A stretch of 64,000 nt of DNA from G965277745 sp965277745 (GTDB lineage Bacteria > Pseudomonadota > Gammaproteobacteria > Cardiobacteriales > Cardiobacteriaceae): assembly GCA_965277745.1 (NCBI GenBank), contig OZ255837.1, forward strand, positions 1,054,001-1,118,000. The letters run 5' to 3'. The translations under genes and the position numbers were made by a program. Each line of letters begins with the position of its first letter. Position 1 is the stretch's first letter. Positions 38,198 through 47,421 of this stretch are shown here, in pieces. The notes under the pieces are model-generated. The model saw only the letters and a program-made list of their open reading frames with translations, did not search any database and had not been told where the DNA came from.

Positions 38198-40231
38198 TCA
38201 ATGGATGCCGTTTTGTTCGAGCAACGCGTCGACTGTCGGTTTGCGACCGCGGAAAGCGATAAAACTGTCCATACTGGGGCGGCTGCCGCCGACGGCGAGG
38301 ATTTCCTCGCGAAAACGTGCGCCGGTCGCCGGATTTAGCACGCCTTCTTCGAGAAAGGCGGCGAAACTGTCTGCCGAGAGGACTTCCGCCCATTTGTAGC
38401 TGTAATAACCGGCCGCATAGCCGCCGGCGAAAATATGCGAGAATTGCATCGGAAAACGTGTTTTCGCGTAGGCCGGTGTGACGGCGACGTGATCGCGCAC
38501 CCGTTGCAATACGGCGAGCGTGTTATGACCACGTTCGGCGCTGCCGTGGAGGCGGAAATCGAACAGGGCGAATTCGAGCTGGCGGAGCATCGACAGCGCG
38601 GCATGGTGGTTTTTTGCCGCGATCAGCTTGTCGAACAGGGCGTCCGGCAGCGATTCTCCGCTTTCCCGGTGCGCGGTCATCCGCGCCAGACAAGCTTTTT
38701 CGTAGCAGAAGTTCTCCAGCAGTTGGCTCGGCTGTTCGACGGCGTCCCATTCCACGCCGCTCAGGCCGGAGACGGCGTATTCATCGACTTCGGTCAGCAT
38801 GTGATGCAGACCGTGGCCGAATTCATGGAACAAGGTGATCACTTCCTCGTGGGTCAAATAAGCCTCGTCGCCACCAACCGGCGGGGTGAAATTGCAGACC
38901 AGGTAGGCGATCGGCAGTTGCACCCTGTCGCCGTCGCGAAAACGCGAAGCGGCGGCGTCCATCCACGCGCCGCCGCGCTTTTTTTGCCGCGCGTAGGGAT
39001 CGAGGTAAAAATGTGCCCGCACTTTCCCCTCGCGGTCGAGGACATCGTAGACACGGACATCCTCATGCCAGGTGGCAAACGCGGTATTCGCGCGAAAGGA
39101 AACACCGAATAGGGTTCCGGCAATCACGAAAAGGCCGTCGATCACTTTACCGATTGGAAAATAGGGGCGCAGATCTTCCTGCGACAGCGCGTATTTCGCC
39201 TGCCGCTGTTTTTCCGAGGCGTAGTTCATGTCCCAGGGCCGCAGTTCTGCAAGCCGTAGTTCACGGGCGGCAAATGCGCGCAGCTCCGCCATGTCGCGTT
39301 CACCGGCCGGTTTGCTTTTGACGAGCAACTCTTCGAGAAAAGTGGACACGGTTTTTTCCTCTTTCGCCATCTTCTCCGCCACTGAAAACTCCGCGTAATC
39401 GGTAAAACCGAGCAGTTCCGCCTGTCGGTTGCGCAGGTCGAGTATTTCCCGAATCAGCGGCGCGTTATCATACTTGCCGCCGTCGGAAAGTTCGGAGGCG
39501 CGGGTGTTGTAGGCGGTATAGAGGGTTTGACGCAGATCGCGGTCGTCGCCATGGGAAAGAAGGGCGGTGACAACCGGCGCGTCAAGGGTCGCCCGATAGC
39601 CGCTTTGCCCATGCTGCCTGGCGAGATCGGCCATCAGCGCTTTCACCGTGTCCGGCACCCCGCCTAGGCGACTGTCGTCTTCGAGCGACAGCGACCAGGC
39701 ATCGCTGGCATCAAGGAGATGGTTGGAAAAGCGGGTCGAGAGTTCGCAAAGACGCAGGCTGTTGCGCTTGAATTCGGCTTTTTCGGCGGGCGCCAGGGCG
39801 ACGCCGCTGCGCTCGAAATGTTCGAGCGTGTCGCTTACGGCTTTCCGCCGCGCGGGAGAGAAATGCGCGAAGGCCGGACTTTCGTGCAGAGATTTCACCG
39901 CCCGATACAGCCCCGGATGCTGGCCCATGTCGTTTGCGTATTCGTTGATCAGCGGCAGGGCGGTCGTATAGGCCTCGCGCCATTCTTCACTACTGGTCAC
40001 GCCGTAGAGATGCGCGATCGGAGAGAAGGCTTTGCTCAAGCGATTGTCCAGCTGCGCCAGGGGCAGCATCAGGGTTTCCCAGCAGTAATCATCGCTCGCG
40101 ACGAGTTGTTCGACGGCGGCACGGTTTTCCGCGATAATCGCGGCGATGGCGCAGACGTGCTGCGGCCGGATGGTGGCGAAGTCCGCCACCGCTGTCGGGC
40201 GATAGAGCGGATTGTCGCTGTAATCTTTCAT
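38198..40231 (-). CDS. prlC: Oligopeptidase A (M3 family)
   Basis: A 677-residue cytosolic zinc peptidase that degrades short peptides, including cleaved signal peptides. The zinc site HEFGH lies at about residue 468 in LFHEFGHGLHHML, and the third ligand glutamate is in the following ENFCYEKACL region. GLSGVEWDAVEQPSQLLENF and FAGGYAAGYYSYKWAEVLSAD are highly characteristic of PrlC. The start is ATG 40231, after an AGGA 7 bases upstream. The gene is complete, despite the decayed insertion sequences 180 bases beyond its stop codon. Confidence 0.96.
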   Translation of the reverse strand: MKDYSDNPLYRPTAVADFATIRPQHVCAIAAIIAENRAAVEQLVASDDYCWETLMLPLAQLDNRLSKAFSPIAHLYGVTSSEEWREAYTTALPLINEYANDMGQHPGLYRAVKSLHESPAFAHFSPARRKAVSDTLEHFERSGVALAPAEKAEFKRNSLRLCELSTRFSNHLLDASDAWSLSLEDDSRLGGVPDTVKALMADLARQHGQSGYRATLDAPVVTALLSHGDDRDLRQTLYTAYNTRASELSDGGKYDNAPLIREILDLRNRQAELLGFTDYAEFSVAEKMAKEEKTVSTFLEELLVKSKPAGERDMAELRAFAARELRLAELRPWDMNYASEKQRQAKYALSQEDLRPYFPIGKVIDGLFVIAGTLFGVSFRANTAFATWHEDVRVYDVLDREGKVRAHFYLDPYARQKKRGGAWMDAAASRFRDGDRVQLPIAYLVCNFTPPVGGDEAYLTHEEVITLFHEFGHGLHHMLTEVDEYAVSGLSGVEWDAVEQPSQLLENFCYEKACLARMTAHRESGESLPDALFDKLIAAKNHHAALSMLRQLEFALFDFRLHGSAERGHNTLAVLQRVRDHVAVTPAYAKTRFPMQFSHIFAGGYAAGYYSYKWAEVLSADSFAAFLEEGVLNPATGARFREEILAVGGSRPSMDSFIAFRGRKPTVDALLEQNGIH

Positions 40232-40482
40232 CAATCAATCCTGCATGGATAAGATAATGCGGAAAACATGCGGCCAAAATGGGATTTTTCAATAGCGGCG
40301 CGGCCGCTCCGCGGTGAATTTTCGCGGCGCTTGTGCTATCCTGTGCACCGCCACGCGGCAATCGCGCGGGGATTTCCGCGGCGAGCGCTCCATCCGGCAG
40401 GCACGACAGGGCCGGCGGGAGAAATCGACGCCGTCGAAACTCGCCGTGTCCGGTGTTTGCCGGTCATCGACGAGGAACCATG

Positions 40483-40953
40483 ATGGACATCACGATGATT
40501 GCCGCCGGCAGCAAGATGCCGGATTGGGTCAAGGCCGGCTTCAATGAGTATCGACAACGCTTGAAGGGAGATCTGACCCTGAGCCTGCGCGAGATTCCCC
40601 TGCAAAAACGCGCGGGAAAGCAGCGGATCGCCGCCGCACGCGGTAAAGAAAGCACACGTATGCTCGCCGCGCTGGCGGATCGGGATTATGTGATCGTTCT
40701 CGATCTTGCCGGGCGTGAGTACAGCAGCGAATCACTTGCCAGACGCCTCGCTTTCTGGCAGGAAAACGCGCGCGCGGCGGCGCTCGTGATCGGTGGACCG
40801 GAGGGCTTGAGCGCGGAAGTGAAAGCGCGTTGCGATGAAAACTGGTCGCTCGGCAAGCTCACTTTGCCGCATCCGCTCGTCCGCGTCGTCGTCGCCGAGG
40901 CCCTCTATCGCGCCTGGTCGATCAATCGGCGCCATCCTTATCATCGTTCGTGA
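40483..40953 (+). CDS. rlmH: 23S rRNA (pseudouridine1915-N3)-methyltransferase RlmH
   Basis: A 156-residue SPOUT methyltransferase that modifies helix 69 of 23S rRNA in assembled ribosomes. It begins MDITMIAAGSKMPDWVKAGF and has the SAM-binding knot sequence LVIGGPEGLS (about 101-110), LGKLTLPHPLVRVV and the terminal NRRHPYHR that ends RlmH proteins. GAGGA lies 3 bases from the ATG at 40480 and 6 bases from the one at 40483; the latter gives the usual length. The frame is open further upstream, but without features. Divergent from prlC. Confidence 0.96.
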   Translation: MDITMIAAGSKMPDWVKAGFNEYRQRLKGDLTLSLREIPLQKRAGKQRIAAARGKESTRMLAALADRDYVIVLDLAGREYSSESLARRLAFWQENARAAALVIGGPEGLSAEVKARCDENWSLGKLTLPHPLVRVVVAEALYRAWSINRRHPYHRS

Positions 40954-41134
40954 AGGGCGTTATTTATCCGTATTTCCCCCCTGGCGAGGAGGCTCGCGAT
41001 TCACGGAAACCGGCGCAAGCACGGCGCGTTGTTCCGGCAAGCAAGATTTCATGACCTGCGAGCGGAAAAACGAAGATATCTGTCGACAAGCGGCGGGATG
41101 CGGAAAACGTATTCGCGCTTACCCGCCTAGTCGT

Positions 41135-42221
41135 TCAGGTCGCCTTTGTGATCGCCGATTTGATCATCTTCTCCGGCACGTCCTCGACGATTTCGCAGTG
41201 TCCGATGGCGGTCATGAGAATCAGGCGCAGTTTACCGCCACGGACTTTCTTGTCGAAAAACATCGTCTCGTAGACCGCCTCGCTCGCGACGTCTTCCCCC
41301 GTGCGGATCGGCAGATCGGCGGATTGCAGCAGCCGGGTGATTCTCGCGCTGTCTTGCGCGCCGATGCCGCCTCGCAGTTGCGACAATTCCGCTGCCATGC
41401 GGATGCCGATGGCCACCGCCTCGCCATGTTTCCAGCGCCGATAATGGGTGAGCGATTCAAGCGCGTGACCGAACGTGTGTCCAAGATTGAGCAGGGCGCG
41501 CGGTCCGCTTTCATGTTCGTCGGCCTCGACGATCCGCGCCTTGTTGCGGCAACAGTGGGCGGTCATTTCGCGCAAGCACGCCGCGTCGTGGGTCATGATC
41601 TCGTCGATATGCGCTTCCAGCCAGGTGAAAAACGGCAGGTCGTCGATCAGGCCGTATTTGATCACTTCCGCGAGACCGGCGAAAATTCACGCGGCGGCAG
41701 AGTATCGAGGGTTTGTGTGTCGATCAGGACGGCCTGTGGCTGATGGAAGGCGCCGATCATGTTTTGCCGCGGGAATGGTTGACACCGGTCTTGCCGCCGA
41801 TAGAAGAATCGACCTGCGCGAGCAGGGTCGTCGGTAGTTGCACGAAGGACACGCCGCGCTGATAACTGGCGGCGGCAAATCCCGCCAGATCGCCGACCAC
41901 GCCGCCGCCAAGGGCGAGAATCACCGCGTCGCGCGAAAAACGCGCCGCGATCAGCGCGTCGAGTATATGGCCGTAGTGTCGCAGTGTCTTGTACGCTTCT
42001 CCGTCCGGTAGGATGACCTCCATGATCTGTTTTTTGTCACCGAGCGCGGTTTTCAGCGGATCGAGAAACAGCGGTGCGATGGTTTCGTTGCTGACGATGC
42101 AAATCTCGTTTTGCGGCACGTGTTTGGCGAGCGTTGCGGCGTTCGTCAGCAGGCCGGCGCCGATGAGGATGGGGTAAGCGCTCGCCGCCGCCGGGCAGGA
42201 AAGATCGACAGTGATCGTCAT
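41135..42221 (-). pseudogene. aroB: 3-dehydroquinate synthase, two single-base frameshifts
   Basis: AroB converts DAHP to 3-dehydroquinate in the shikimate pathway. The first part (42221 to about 41757) has ILPDGEAYKT, ILALGGGVVGDLAGFAAASY and LAQVDSSIGGKTGVNH, all NAD- and substrate-binding landmarks. The frame is then lost at GGCAAAACATG near 41757-41763, where one more A would give GKNMIGAFHQPQAVLID. A second loss lies near 41680-41690 (GAATTTTCGCC), where one base would restore FSAGLAEVIKYGL. The last part (41665-41135) has LLNLGHTFGHALE and RWKHGEAVAIG, with the metal-ligand histidines. Both defects are single-base losses at or next to A and T runs. No aroK is upstream. Confidence 0.9.
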
Positions 42222-42616
42222 GGTGTTTCTGGATAAAGACCTGTCCGCGACTATAGCCCAAGCGCCGGGAAATTGCCATGTCTGCGCCAAAGGCGCGCAC
42301 GGCGCCTACAAAAGGCGGAAACGGGTCGCCGCCTGCCGCCTTGTCGCGGGCAACCACCAAGATGAAGCGAGCGGCGGCGATCCTGGACAACGCGCCGACA
42401 CGAACACTGGATGCAGCCAGAAGATCGTCTTGCGCGCGCAGGCGAAGACGGTGAAGGCGATCAAGGAGGTCGGTGTATTTCCTTGAAGGCACTGTTTTGG
42501 CAGAAGCATAAAGAGAGGATTATGATAGAAAACAGATAAACGAGATCACTTCGACAAAAGCGATGTCGAGAGATATCTCGATGAGCAGCGTTGTAATTAT
42601 AGGATAGGAAAGTGCC
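42222..42616. other. Intergenic region between aroB and the glycosyltransferase-like gene
   Basis: About 395 bases between divergent genes. Reading frames on both strands lack known motifs, and I specifically found no shikimate kinase P-loop. A TATAGT box lies on the minus strand near 42251-42256, 30 bases before the aroB start, and might be its -10 element. Confidence 0.4.
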
Positions 42617-43561
42617 ATGCATCTCGTTCTTTTGGCTGTCGGCGACAATGTACACTATCATTTTCAGGCAATTTTCTCTTCGCTTACCTTTCTGCGCAGC
42701 CCGTTGATCGAGCGGGTATCGATCATCACCGATGCGAAAAATCTCTATCGCGCGGTAAGTTATGACGCGCGCGTGGGTATTCTCGTGGTGGATCGCGAGA
42801 TACTGGCCCGCTGGAAAGGCAGGCACGATTTTTTCTGGCGTATCAAAATCGAGGCGATCGCCCATGCCTACGCGGAAATGCCAGGCCTGGACGTGTTGTA
42901 TGTGGATACCGACACTTTTCTCTACGATACGCTCGAAGAAATGAAAACCGGACTGGATAGCGGCAAACCGTATATGCATTTACCGGAGTGCAGGCTTGCC
43001 GAAGGGGGCTACAAGAGCGCGCGCAAGATGTGGAAAAGTCTTTCCGGAAAGACTTTTCTCGGCTATTCTATCAACGAGCGAACGACCATGTGGAATGCTG
43101 GTGTGGTTGCCCTTCCGGCAAGGGAAGCCAAACGCTATATCGACGAAACCCTGGCGCTGTGCGATACGCTGACCGCTACCCCTTGTGAACGCAAGCTGCT
43201 TGAACAACTTGCTTTTTCGATGGTGCTCGCTCGTGAGGACAGGCTTGAGGCCGCCGATCGGATCATCGGCCACTATTGGGGCAGTAAGGCGGTATGGGAG
43301 AAGGAAATTCAACGTTTTCTGTTGTTGCGGTTCATGGCGGGAAAGTCGCTCGAAGAACTGATCGAGGAGACGTCCGGTTTTGATTATTTCGCGCTTCCGC
43401 TGAAAGGCGGCGGCCAAAGGAAAACGGCCCTCAGACTGCATCGGCTGGTGGATCGGTTGATACCGCGCAAGGCGAAAACGTTCTTCCGCGACTCGAATCG
43501 ATCGCAAGCGGCGCATGTTTTGCGAACATCGCCTGTAACGGATGAGCGGTTTGATTTATAG
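42617..43561 (+). CDS. Putative GT-A fold glycosyltransferase
   Basis: A 314-residue soluble protein with a nucleotide-sugar transferase look: MHLVLLAVGDNVHYHF with the predicted first beta strand, VSIITDAKN, FWRIKIEAI, and a DxD-like VDTDTF (about residues 96-101) for metal and sugar nucleotide. NERTTMWNAGVVALP resembles the acceptor-side asparagine/glycine motif of GT8-like enzymes. There is no signal peptide or membrane helix. AGGATAGGA precedes the ATG. The role is probably in LPS or capsule assembly, but the sugar and acceptor are unknown. It stands alone between aroB and IS debris. Confidence 0.6.
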   Translation: MHLVLLAVGDNVHYHFQAIFSSLTFLRSPLIERVSIITDAKNLYRAVSYDARVGILVVDREILARWKGRHDFFWRIKIEAIAHAYAEMPGLDVLYVDTDTFLYDTLEEMKTGLDSGKPYMHLPECRLAEGGYKSARKMWKSLSGKTFLGYSINERTTMWNAGVVALPAREAKRYIDETLALCDTLTATPCERKLLEQLAFSMVLAREDRLEAADRIIGHYWGSKAVWEKEIQRFLLLRFMAGKSLEELIEETSGFDYFALPLKGGGQRKTALRLHRLVDRLIPRKAKTFFRDSNRSQAAHVLRTSPVTDERFDL

Positions 43562-43840
43562 AGAGACTTTCACATGAACGGGAAGTTCCCGTTTACCTCG
43601 ACCGTGATCCGTTCACGTTCTCCTACCATACTACGACCGGTCGCGATAAGGGAAAGAAGAGGCGCCTCGATTCGGAAGGGGAGCGCCTTATTGTCGATTT
43701 CCCTTCTTCTTCGTCATTCAAGCAATGGAGACCAAGAGCGGCAAAAAAGAGCGGCAAAAAAGGGCGGCGATAAAGCGCCCAAGCAGGGGCTTCGGCGCAG
43801 GGAACACCTGTCGCGTGACGGCCATTTCCCGCTTTGGGCG

Positions 43841-44056
43841 CTACTCATCGGCGCCGCTCGCCCCCGCGTTGTCGGACGGGTTCTTCCGCTCGTCTTCTTT
43901 GCCGCCGGTTTCGTTCTCCGCTTCATTACCGCCCTTTGCGACGGCTTTTTCGCTTGCCTCATCGGTCTTTTCCGCCGCTTCGACCTTTTGCAAGTCGACT
44001 TCGAAAATCAACGTCGAATTCGCCGGAATGGCCGGGCCCGCGCCACGCACGCCGTA
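43841..44056 (-). pseudogene. C-terminal stub of an FKBP-type peptidyl-prolyl isomerase
   Basis: On the minus strand the frame reads YGVRGAGPAIPANSTLIFEV followed by DLQKVEA, the last beta strand of FKBP/FkpA proteins, and then a long acidic-polar tail (EAAEKTDEASEKAVAKGG and on to GASGADE). The whole upstream catalytic domain is missing: at about 44057 the sequence changes into the end of an IS5-family element. The gene was therefore decapitated by the insertion or by a deletion next to it. Confidence 0.75.
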
Positions 44057-44107
44057 CAAATACAGTGTATCACACTGTGGGCTAGTATCTCGTGACTACA
44101 CTATCTA
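44051..44107 (+). mobile_element. 3' end remnant of the IS5-family element
   Basis: Encodes VQIQCITLWASIS-stop, homologous to VQIRCIALWANIS at 35120-35245, and ends in the same 21-bp terminal repeat (44087-44107) found at 35114-35134 and 38001-38021. Only the last ~57 bases survive. Confidence 0.8.
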
Positions 44108-44476
44108 GAAGGGATAGAACGCGTAACGCGTTGTGCCATTGGCACGCGCTAAGCAGCCATTGTATTTGGGTTTTTTCGGCGGTGAAACGAACAAGCGCCG
44201 GGCATTGCGGCTGCTGGCACGACGGTAAGCGCGCATAATCGTGGTGGCGGTTAGCGGGCAGGTCGCTTTGAACGCTTCAAGGACAAAGCCGTCGCCAAAG
44301 CTTACGCTCATATGGTCGATCTGGATCGACTCGCCTGGTTTTTCGGCCTTCATGCCATAGCGCCAGCGCCTAGCATGGTGTTTGAATTGGCGCCGGCGCC
44401 TGGACTTGACGCGGCCGTGAAAAGGCAAGCGACTGCACACGACTTGAGGCGACGAGAGATTCGAGTATGCGACCAA
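44108..44476 (-). pseudogene. Integrase-core fragment of an IS481-like transposase
   Basis: The minus strand reads KAEKPGESIQIDHMSVSFGD, FKATCPLTATTIMRAYRRAS and, after an apparent deletion, PKYNGCLARANGTTRY. The first (IDHMS) and last (acidic residue replaced in CLARANG) catalytic regions are visible. It is cut at 44108 by the IS5 remnant. It may be the other half of the transposase begun at 34897. Confidence 0.65.
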
Positions 44477-44527
44477 CTGTGCTGATACTCAAGGCAAAAT
44501 CAGGGTCGCGACACAGCACCTTCCCTT

Positions 44528-44797
44528 ATGGGTAAGGCAAATTTCAGCGATGATTTCAAGCGCGATGCGGTACATCAGATCACGGTGTGGGATTTTGCTG
44601 TCCGCAAAGTTTCTCCACAATTGGGGGTCAGCAAACATTCGCTTTATCAATGGATGAAGAAGTTTTCGGCTAAGGGTAATCTGGATACAGATCATCCGGC
44701 AGAGAACTGCCTTTTAAAACGGGAACTGGCCCAGGTCAGAGAGGAGCGCGATATCCTAAAAAAGGCGCCGCGTACTTCGCCAAAGATGCAAATTTAA
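44528..44797 (+). CDS. IS3-family transposase orfA
   Basis: An 89-residue protein: MGKANFSDDFKRDAVHQITV, the helix-turn-helix SPQLGVSKHSLYQWMKKF, then a leucine-zipper-like LLKRELAQVREERDILKKA typical of OrfA of IS3 elements. The end (APRTSPKM) differs from the usual TAYFAK continuation, suggesting a frameshift near its C-terminus. It is a remnant, because orfB is broken. Confidence 0.75.
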   Translation: MGKANFSDDFKRDAVHQITVWDFAVRKVSPQLGVSKHSLYQWMKKFSAKGNLDTDHPAENCLLKRELAQVREERDILKKAPRTSPKMQI

Positions 44798-44799
44798 GT

Positions 44800-45103
44800 A
44801 AGCGTTCATTGATGCGCATCACAACGAGCATCTGATCCGTGCTTCTGTGCAAAATGCTGAACGTTTATCCCAGTGGTTTCTATCCGTGGGTTAACCATCC
44901 GCTAAGCCCACATGTGCTGGAAGAGGCGCTTCAAACTGTTCTGATCAAAGAGGCTTGGAAAAACAGCGGCAAAATCTATGAATATCGCAAAATCCATGAC
45001 GATCTGATCGAGATGGGGGAGAGAAGAGTTTCCGAGAACCGCGTCCCTCGTTTGGCGCGCTTCGCGGGTATTCAGGCGCAGATTGGAAATAAGAAATCTG
45101 GAA
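44800..45103 (+). pseudogene. IS3-family orfB, N-terminal fragment
   Basis: Text such as CKMLNVYPSGFYPWVNHPLS, KIYEYRKIHDDL and RVSENRVPRLARFAGIQAQI belongs to the N-terminal HTH-21-like part of OrfB. An in-frame stop separates it from the start region, and it is terminated at 45104 by the IS1016-like copy 2. Confidence 0.75.
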
Positions 45104-45818
45104 GGGGCTATCCCAGTTAATTAGTTAAGATATTTGGCAATCCATGGTTTTAGTTGCTGTCATTGTGTTAGTGGGTCAGGGTTGTTAAAACGCCACTCGC
45201 ACTCTTTCAAAAATAGCCCAAAATGCTGCCGTGGGACACCGTTAAATTTACGCATGTGCCGCTTGGCTTGGTTCCAGAAGTTCTCAATACCGTTGATATG
45301 ATTATGCCTGTCAGCAAACAGCTGGGAATGGTTGATGCGGTAGTGTTTAAAGCCTGAAACATCCAGCACATTATAGCCACGCCAGCAGTCGCAATAGACG
45401 ATACTATCAGGCACAACTTTACGTACAATAAGAGGCGGTAACGTGTCTGATCAAGCATCAGGAATAATCTTTGTATAGACCTGTCCGCCGCGCTTTAGCA
45501 GGCCAAATACGGGTACCTTGCCTGCCGCACCACGGCCTCGTTTACCTTTGCGCCGCCCGCCAAAATAGCTCTCGTCGACTTCTATCTCACCACCCAACAC
45601 TTCCTCCTCTTTGCTGGCAAGCTCATATGTAATCACCTCGCGCAGACGGTGATAATAGTAGGCTGCTGTCTTCCGATTTACACCCGCCAATGCGCCAGCA
45701 ACACGAGCCGTCGTCCCAGCCACAAAATGCTCTACCAGCTTCTCTTGCTTACACTTACTTCATCGGCTCTTCCCCATACCCATTTATAACACCCATCAGC
45801 ATTATCTGGGACAGCCCC
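45104..45818 (-). mobile_element. IS1016-like insertion sequence (IS1595 family), copy 2
   Basis: 715 bp, same length and ends as copy 1 but inverted. No target duplication is seen: the flanks are ATCTGGAA on the left and TTATTTTA on the right. One flank therefore probably changed by deletion or recombination after insertion. Copies 1 and 2 enclose 10.5 kb with prlC, rlmH and aroB. Confidence 0.92.
45160..45723 (-). pseudogene. IS1595-family transposase with nonsense mutation
   Basis: Identical in layout to the copy-1 transposase, but the codon after IIPDA is TGA (45448-45450) where copy 1 has TCA, so the protein stops after 90 residues; the remaining 84+ codons stay in frame downstream. A few other substitutions accompany it (for example LSL to PPL-like changes near 45435). 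This copy should be unable to transpose by itself. Confidence 0.88.
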
Positions 45819-45882
45819 TTATTTTAATCAAATGATGTTATTCATCTTTAGATGAAAAGCATTACACAAGAACAATATCAAT

Positions 45883-46623
45883 GACTCCATCCTTACCTTC
45901 CCGTTCAGCGCGGTAAGGTATCGATAGCGAATCCGACCCTGATCAACGCCGTTTTGTATGCCGCTGAGAATGGCTGTAAATGGCGGGCTTTACCCAGAGA
46001 ATTCGGCAATTGGAACACGATTTACGTGCGTATTCGCCGTTGGGCGGAAAACGGTGTTTTAGACCGTCTGTTCGAAGCCCTTCAGAGACATCACATCATC
46101 CGTATCCGCATCGATTGTCTTGGTTTGGATAGCACATCGATCAAAGTGCACCCCGATGCCATGGGGGCATTAAAAAAAACGGCCCACAGTCGATTGGCAA
46201 GTCAAGAGGTGGCTTAACCACAAAAATTCATCTGCTATCCGCCAATGACAGATGCGCTCTGAGATTGAGCTTTTCCCCAGGCAATGCGCATGATGGTGTT
46301 GAAGGACGAAAGTTATTGTCTGATTGGGTCGATCGGCGACAAAACCTGCCCTTGGTGATGGCTTGTGCTTATGAGGGAGACGAGACGCGCCGACTTGCGC
46401 TTGACTTTGGTTTTAAGCCTGTCGTTCCTCCCAAATCAAATCGCGTGAAGTCTTGGCAGTATGACAAAGAGATTTACAAACGACGTAATGAAATCGAGCG
46501 TCTTTTTCGCGGATTGAAGGCTTTAGACGGATATTTTCTCGCTTTGAGAAACTTGATATCATGTTCAAAGCATTCATCAAATTTCCCCTTATCATCGATA
46601 GGATCAGTGTCAACAGGCCCTAG
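45883..46623 (+). pseudogene. IS5-family transposase, several frameshifts
   Basis: Starts near ATG ACT CCA TCC; then VSIANPTLINAVLYAAENGC, KWRALPREFGNWNTIYVRIR and CLGLDSTSIKVHPDA with the first catalytic Asp. An A8 tract at about 46170 breaks the frame; nine A would restore KKNGPQSIGKSRGGLTTKIHL. The rest carries FGFKPVVPPKSNRVKSWQYD and NEIERLFRGLKA with the catalytic Glu; a third shift near 46518 precedes RIFSRFEKLDIMF. It is inserted into orfB of the IS3 element. Confidence 0.75.
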
Positions 46624-46950
46624 ATCGGCAATTTAGCGTTAACGCACCAGACAAACCTATGGTTAACGGATATCACCTATATCCGTACCGACGAAGGATT
46701 TGCTTATTTGTGTGTGGTAATTGACCTGTTTTCCAGACGAGTTGTTGTCTGGGCCTTGCAATCACGTCCGAGAACAGAATTGGCTGTTCAAGCGTTGTTA
46801 TCAGCAATCTGGCGGCGCAAACCAAAGCCAGAGTTGTGATCCATTCAGATCAGGGAAGGCAATATACCAGCCGCGAATGGGCGGCGTTTCTATGGGATCA
46901 TAGGATCGAACATTCAATGATCAGACGTGGAAATTGTCATGATAACCTGT

Positions 46951-47300
46951 AATCAGGCACACCAGAAATATACCTTGCCTCACGTTTTTGATCGCCTATG
47001 TGAGGCGTTCGATATCGACCATCGCCTGACAAACATCAATCCTCCCCGGAACAATGGACAGGTCGAGCGGATGAACCGACAGCTCGAGGAGGCAACGGTT
47101 AAACACTATCACGACGAAAAGCACGACCAACTGCGCAGCCGCCTGCAAACGTTTGTTACGGCGTATAATTTTGCGAAACGGCTAAAAACGTTGCAAGGTC
47201 TGATCCCATACGAATACGTTTACAAGATATGGACAAAAGAGCCGAAAAGATTCGAAATCAATCCTTTTCGTCACAATCGGGGACTGAACAAACAGCCCCT
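46951..47300 (+). pseudogene. C-terminal fragment of an IS481-family transposase
   Basis: Reads HQKYTLPHVFDRLCEAFDID, HRLTNINPPRNNGQVERMNR and YNFAKRLKTLQGLIPYEYVY, ending RHNRGLN. This is the last third of an IS481 integrase; the first part is missing. The frame runs on into the next glycosyltransferase gene without a stop, which is coincidental. A related remnant lies at 57949-58575. Confidence 0.75.
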
Positions 47301-47329
47301 TGTAACGAAATCCGGTAATCATGAATTGC

Positions 47330-47358
47330 TTGTATCGCGAAACGATACGCTATATAAT
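47330..47358 (+). promoter_or_regulatory. Strong promoter with an embedded operator-like palindrome
   Basis: TTGTAT (47330-47335), exactly 17 bases, then TATAAT (47353-47358). Inside the spacer lies a perfect inverted repeat GTATCG-cgaaa-CGATAC (47332-47348), where a repressor could block RNA polymerase. It is 64 bases upstream of the glycosyltransferase operon start. Confidence 0.6.
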
Positions 47359-47421
47359 GAGCATCGCCGGATAGGGCGGGGGAGTAGTCACCATGCGGGG
47401 GAAATTATAAAATGTCTTTCC

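Larger units (their letters stand above)
44528..46948 (+). mobile_element. IS3-family element, split by later insertions
   Basis: orfA (44528-44797) and the start of orfB (to about 45103) lie left of an IS1016-like copy and an IS5-family pseudogene; the orfB integrase core resumes near 46618 with LDRQFSVNAP, DITYIRTDEGFAYLCVVIDL and HSDQGRQYTSREW and runs to about 46948. The order and matching text show one element opened by two later arrivals. Confidence 0.75.

Noticed and set aside
43574..44095. 173-codon plus-strand frame.
   Set aside because: Only its last 13 residues are meaningful (IS5 transposase end); the rest is antisense to the FKBP remnant.
46927..47421. Extended N-terminus joining an IS481 fragment to the glycosyltransferase at 47422.
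   Set aside because: The upstream part is transposase sequence; the strong promoter at 47330-47358 lies inside it.
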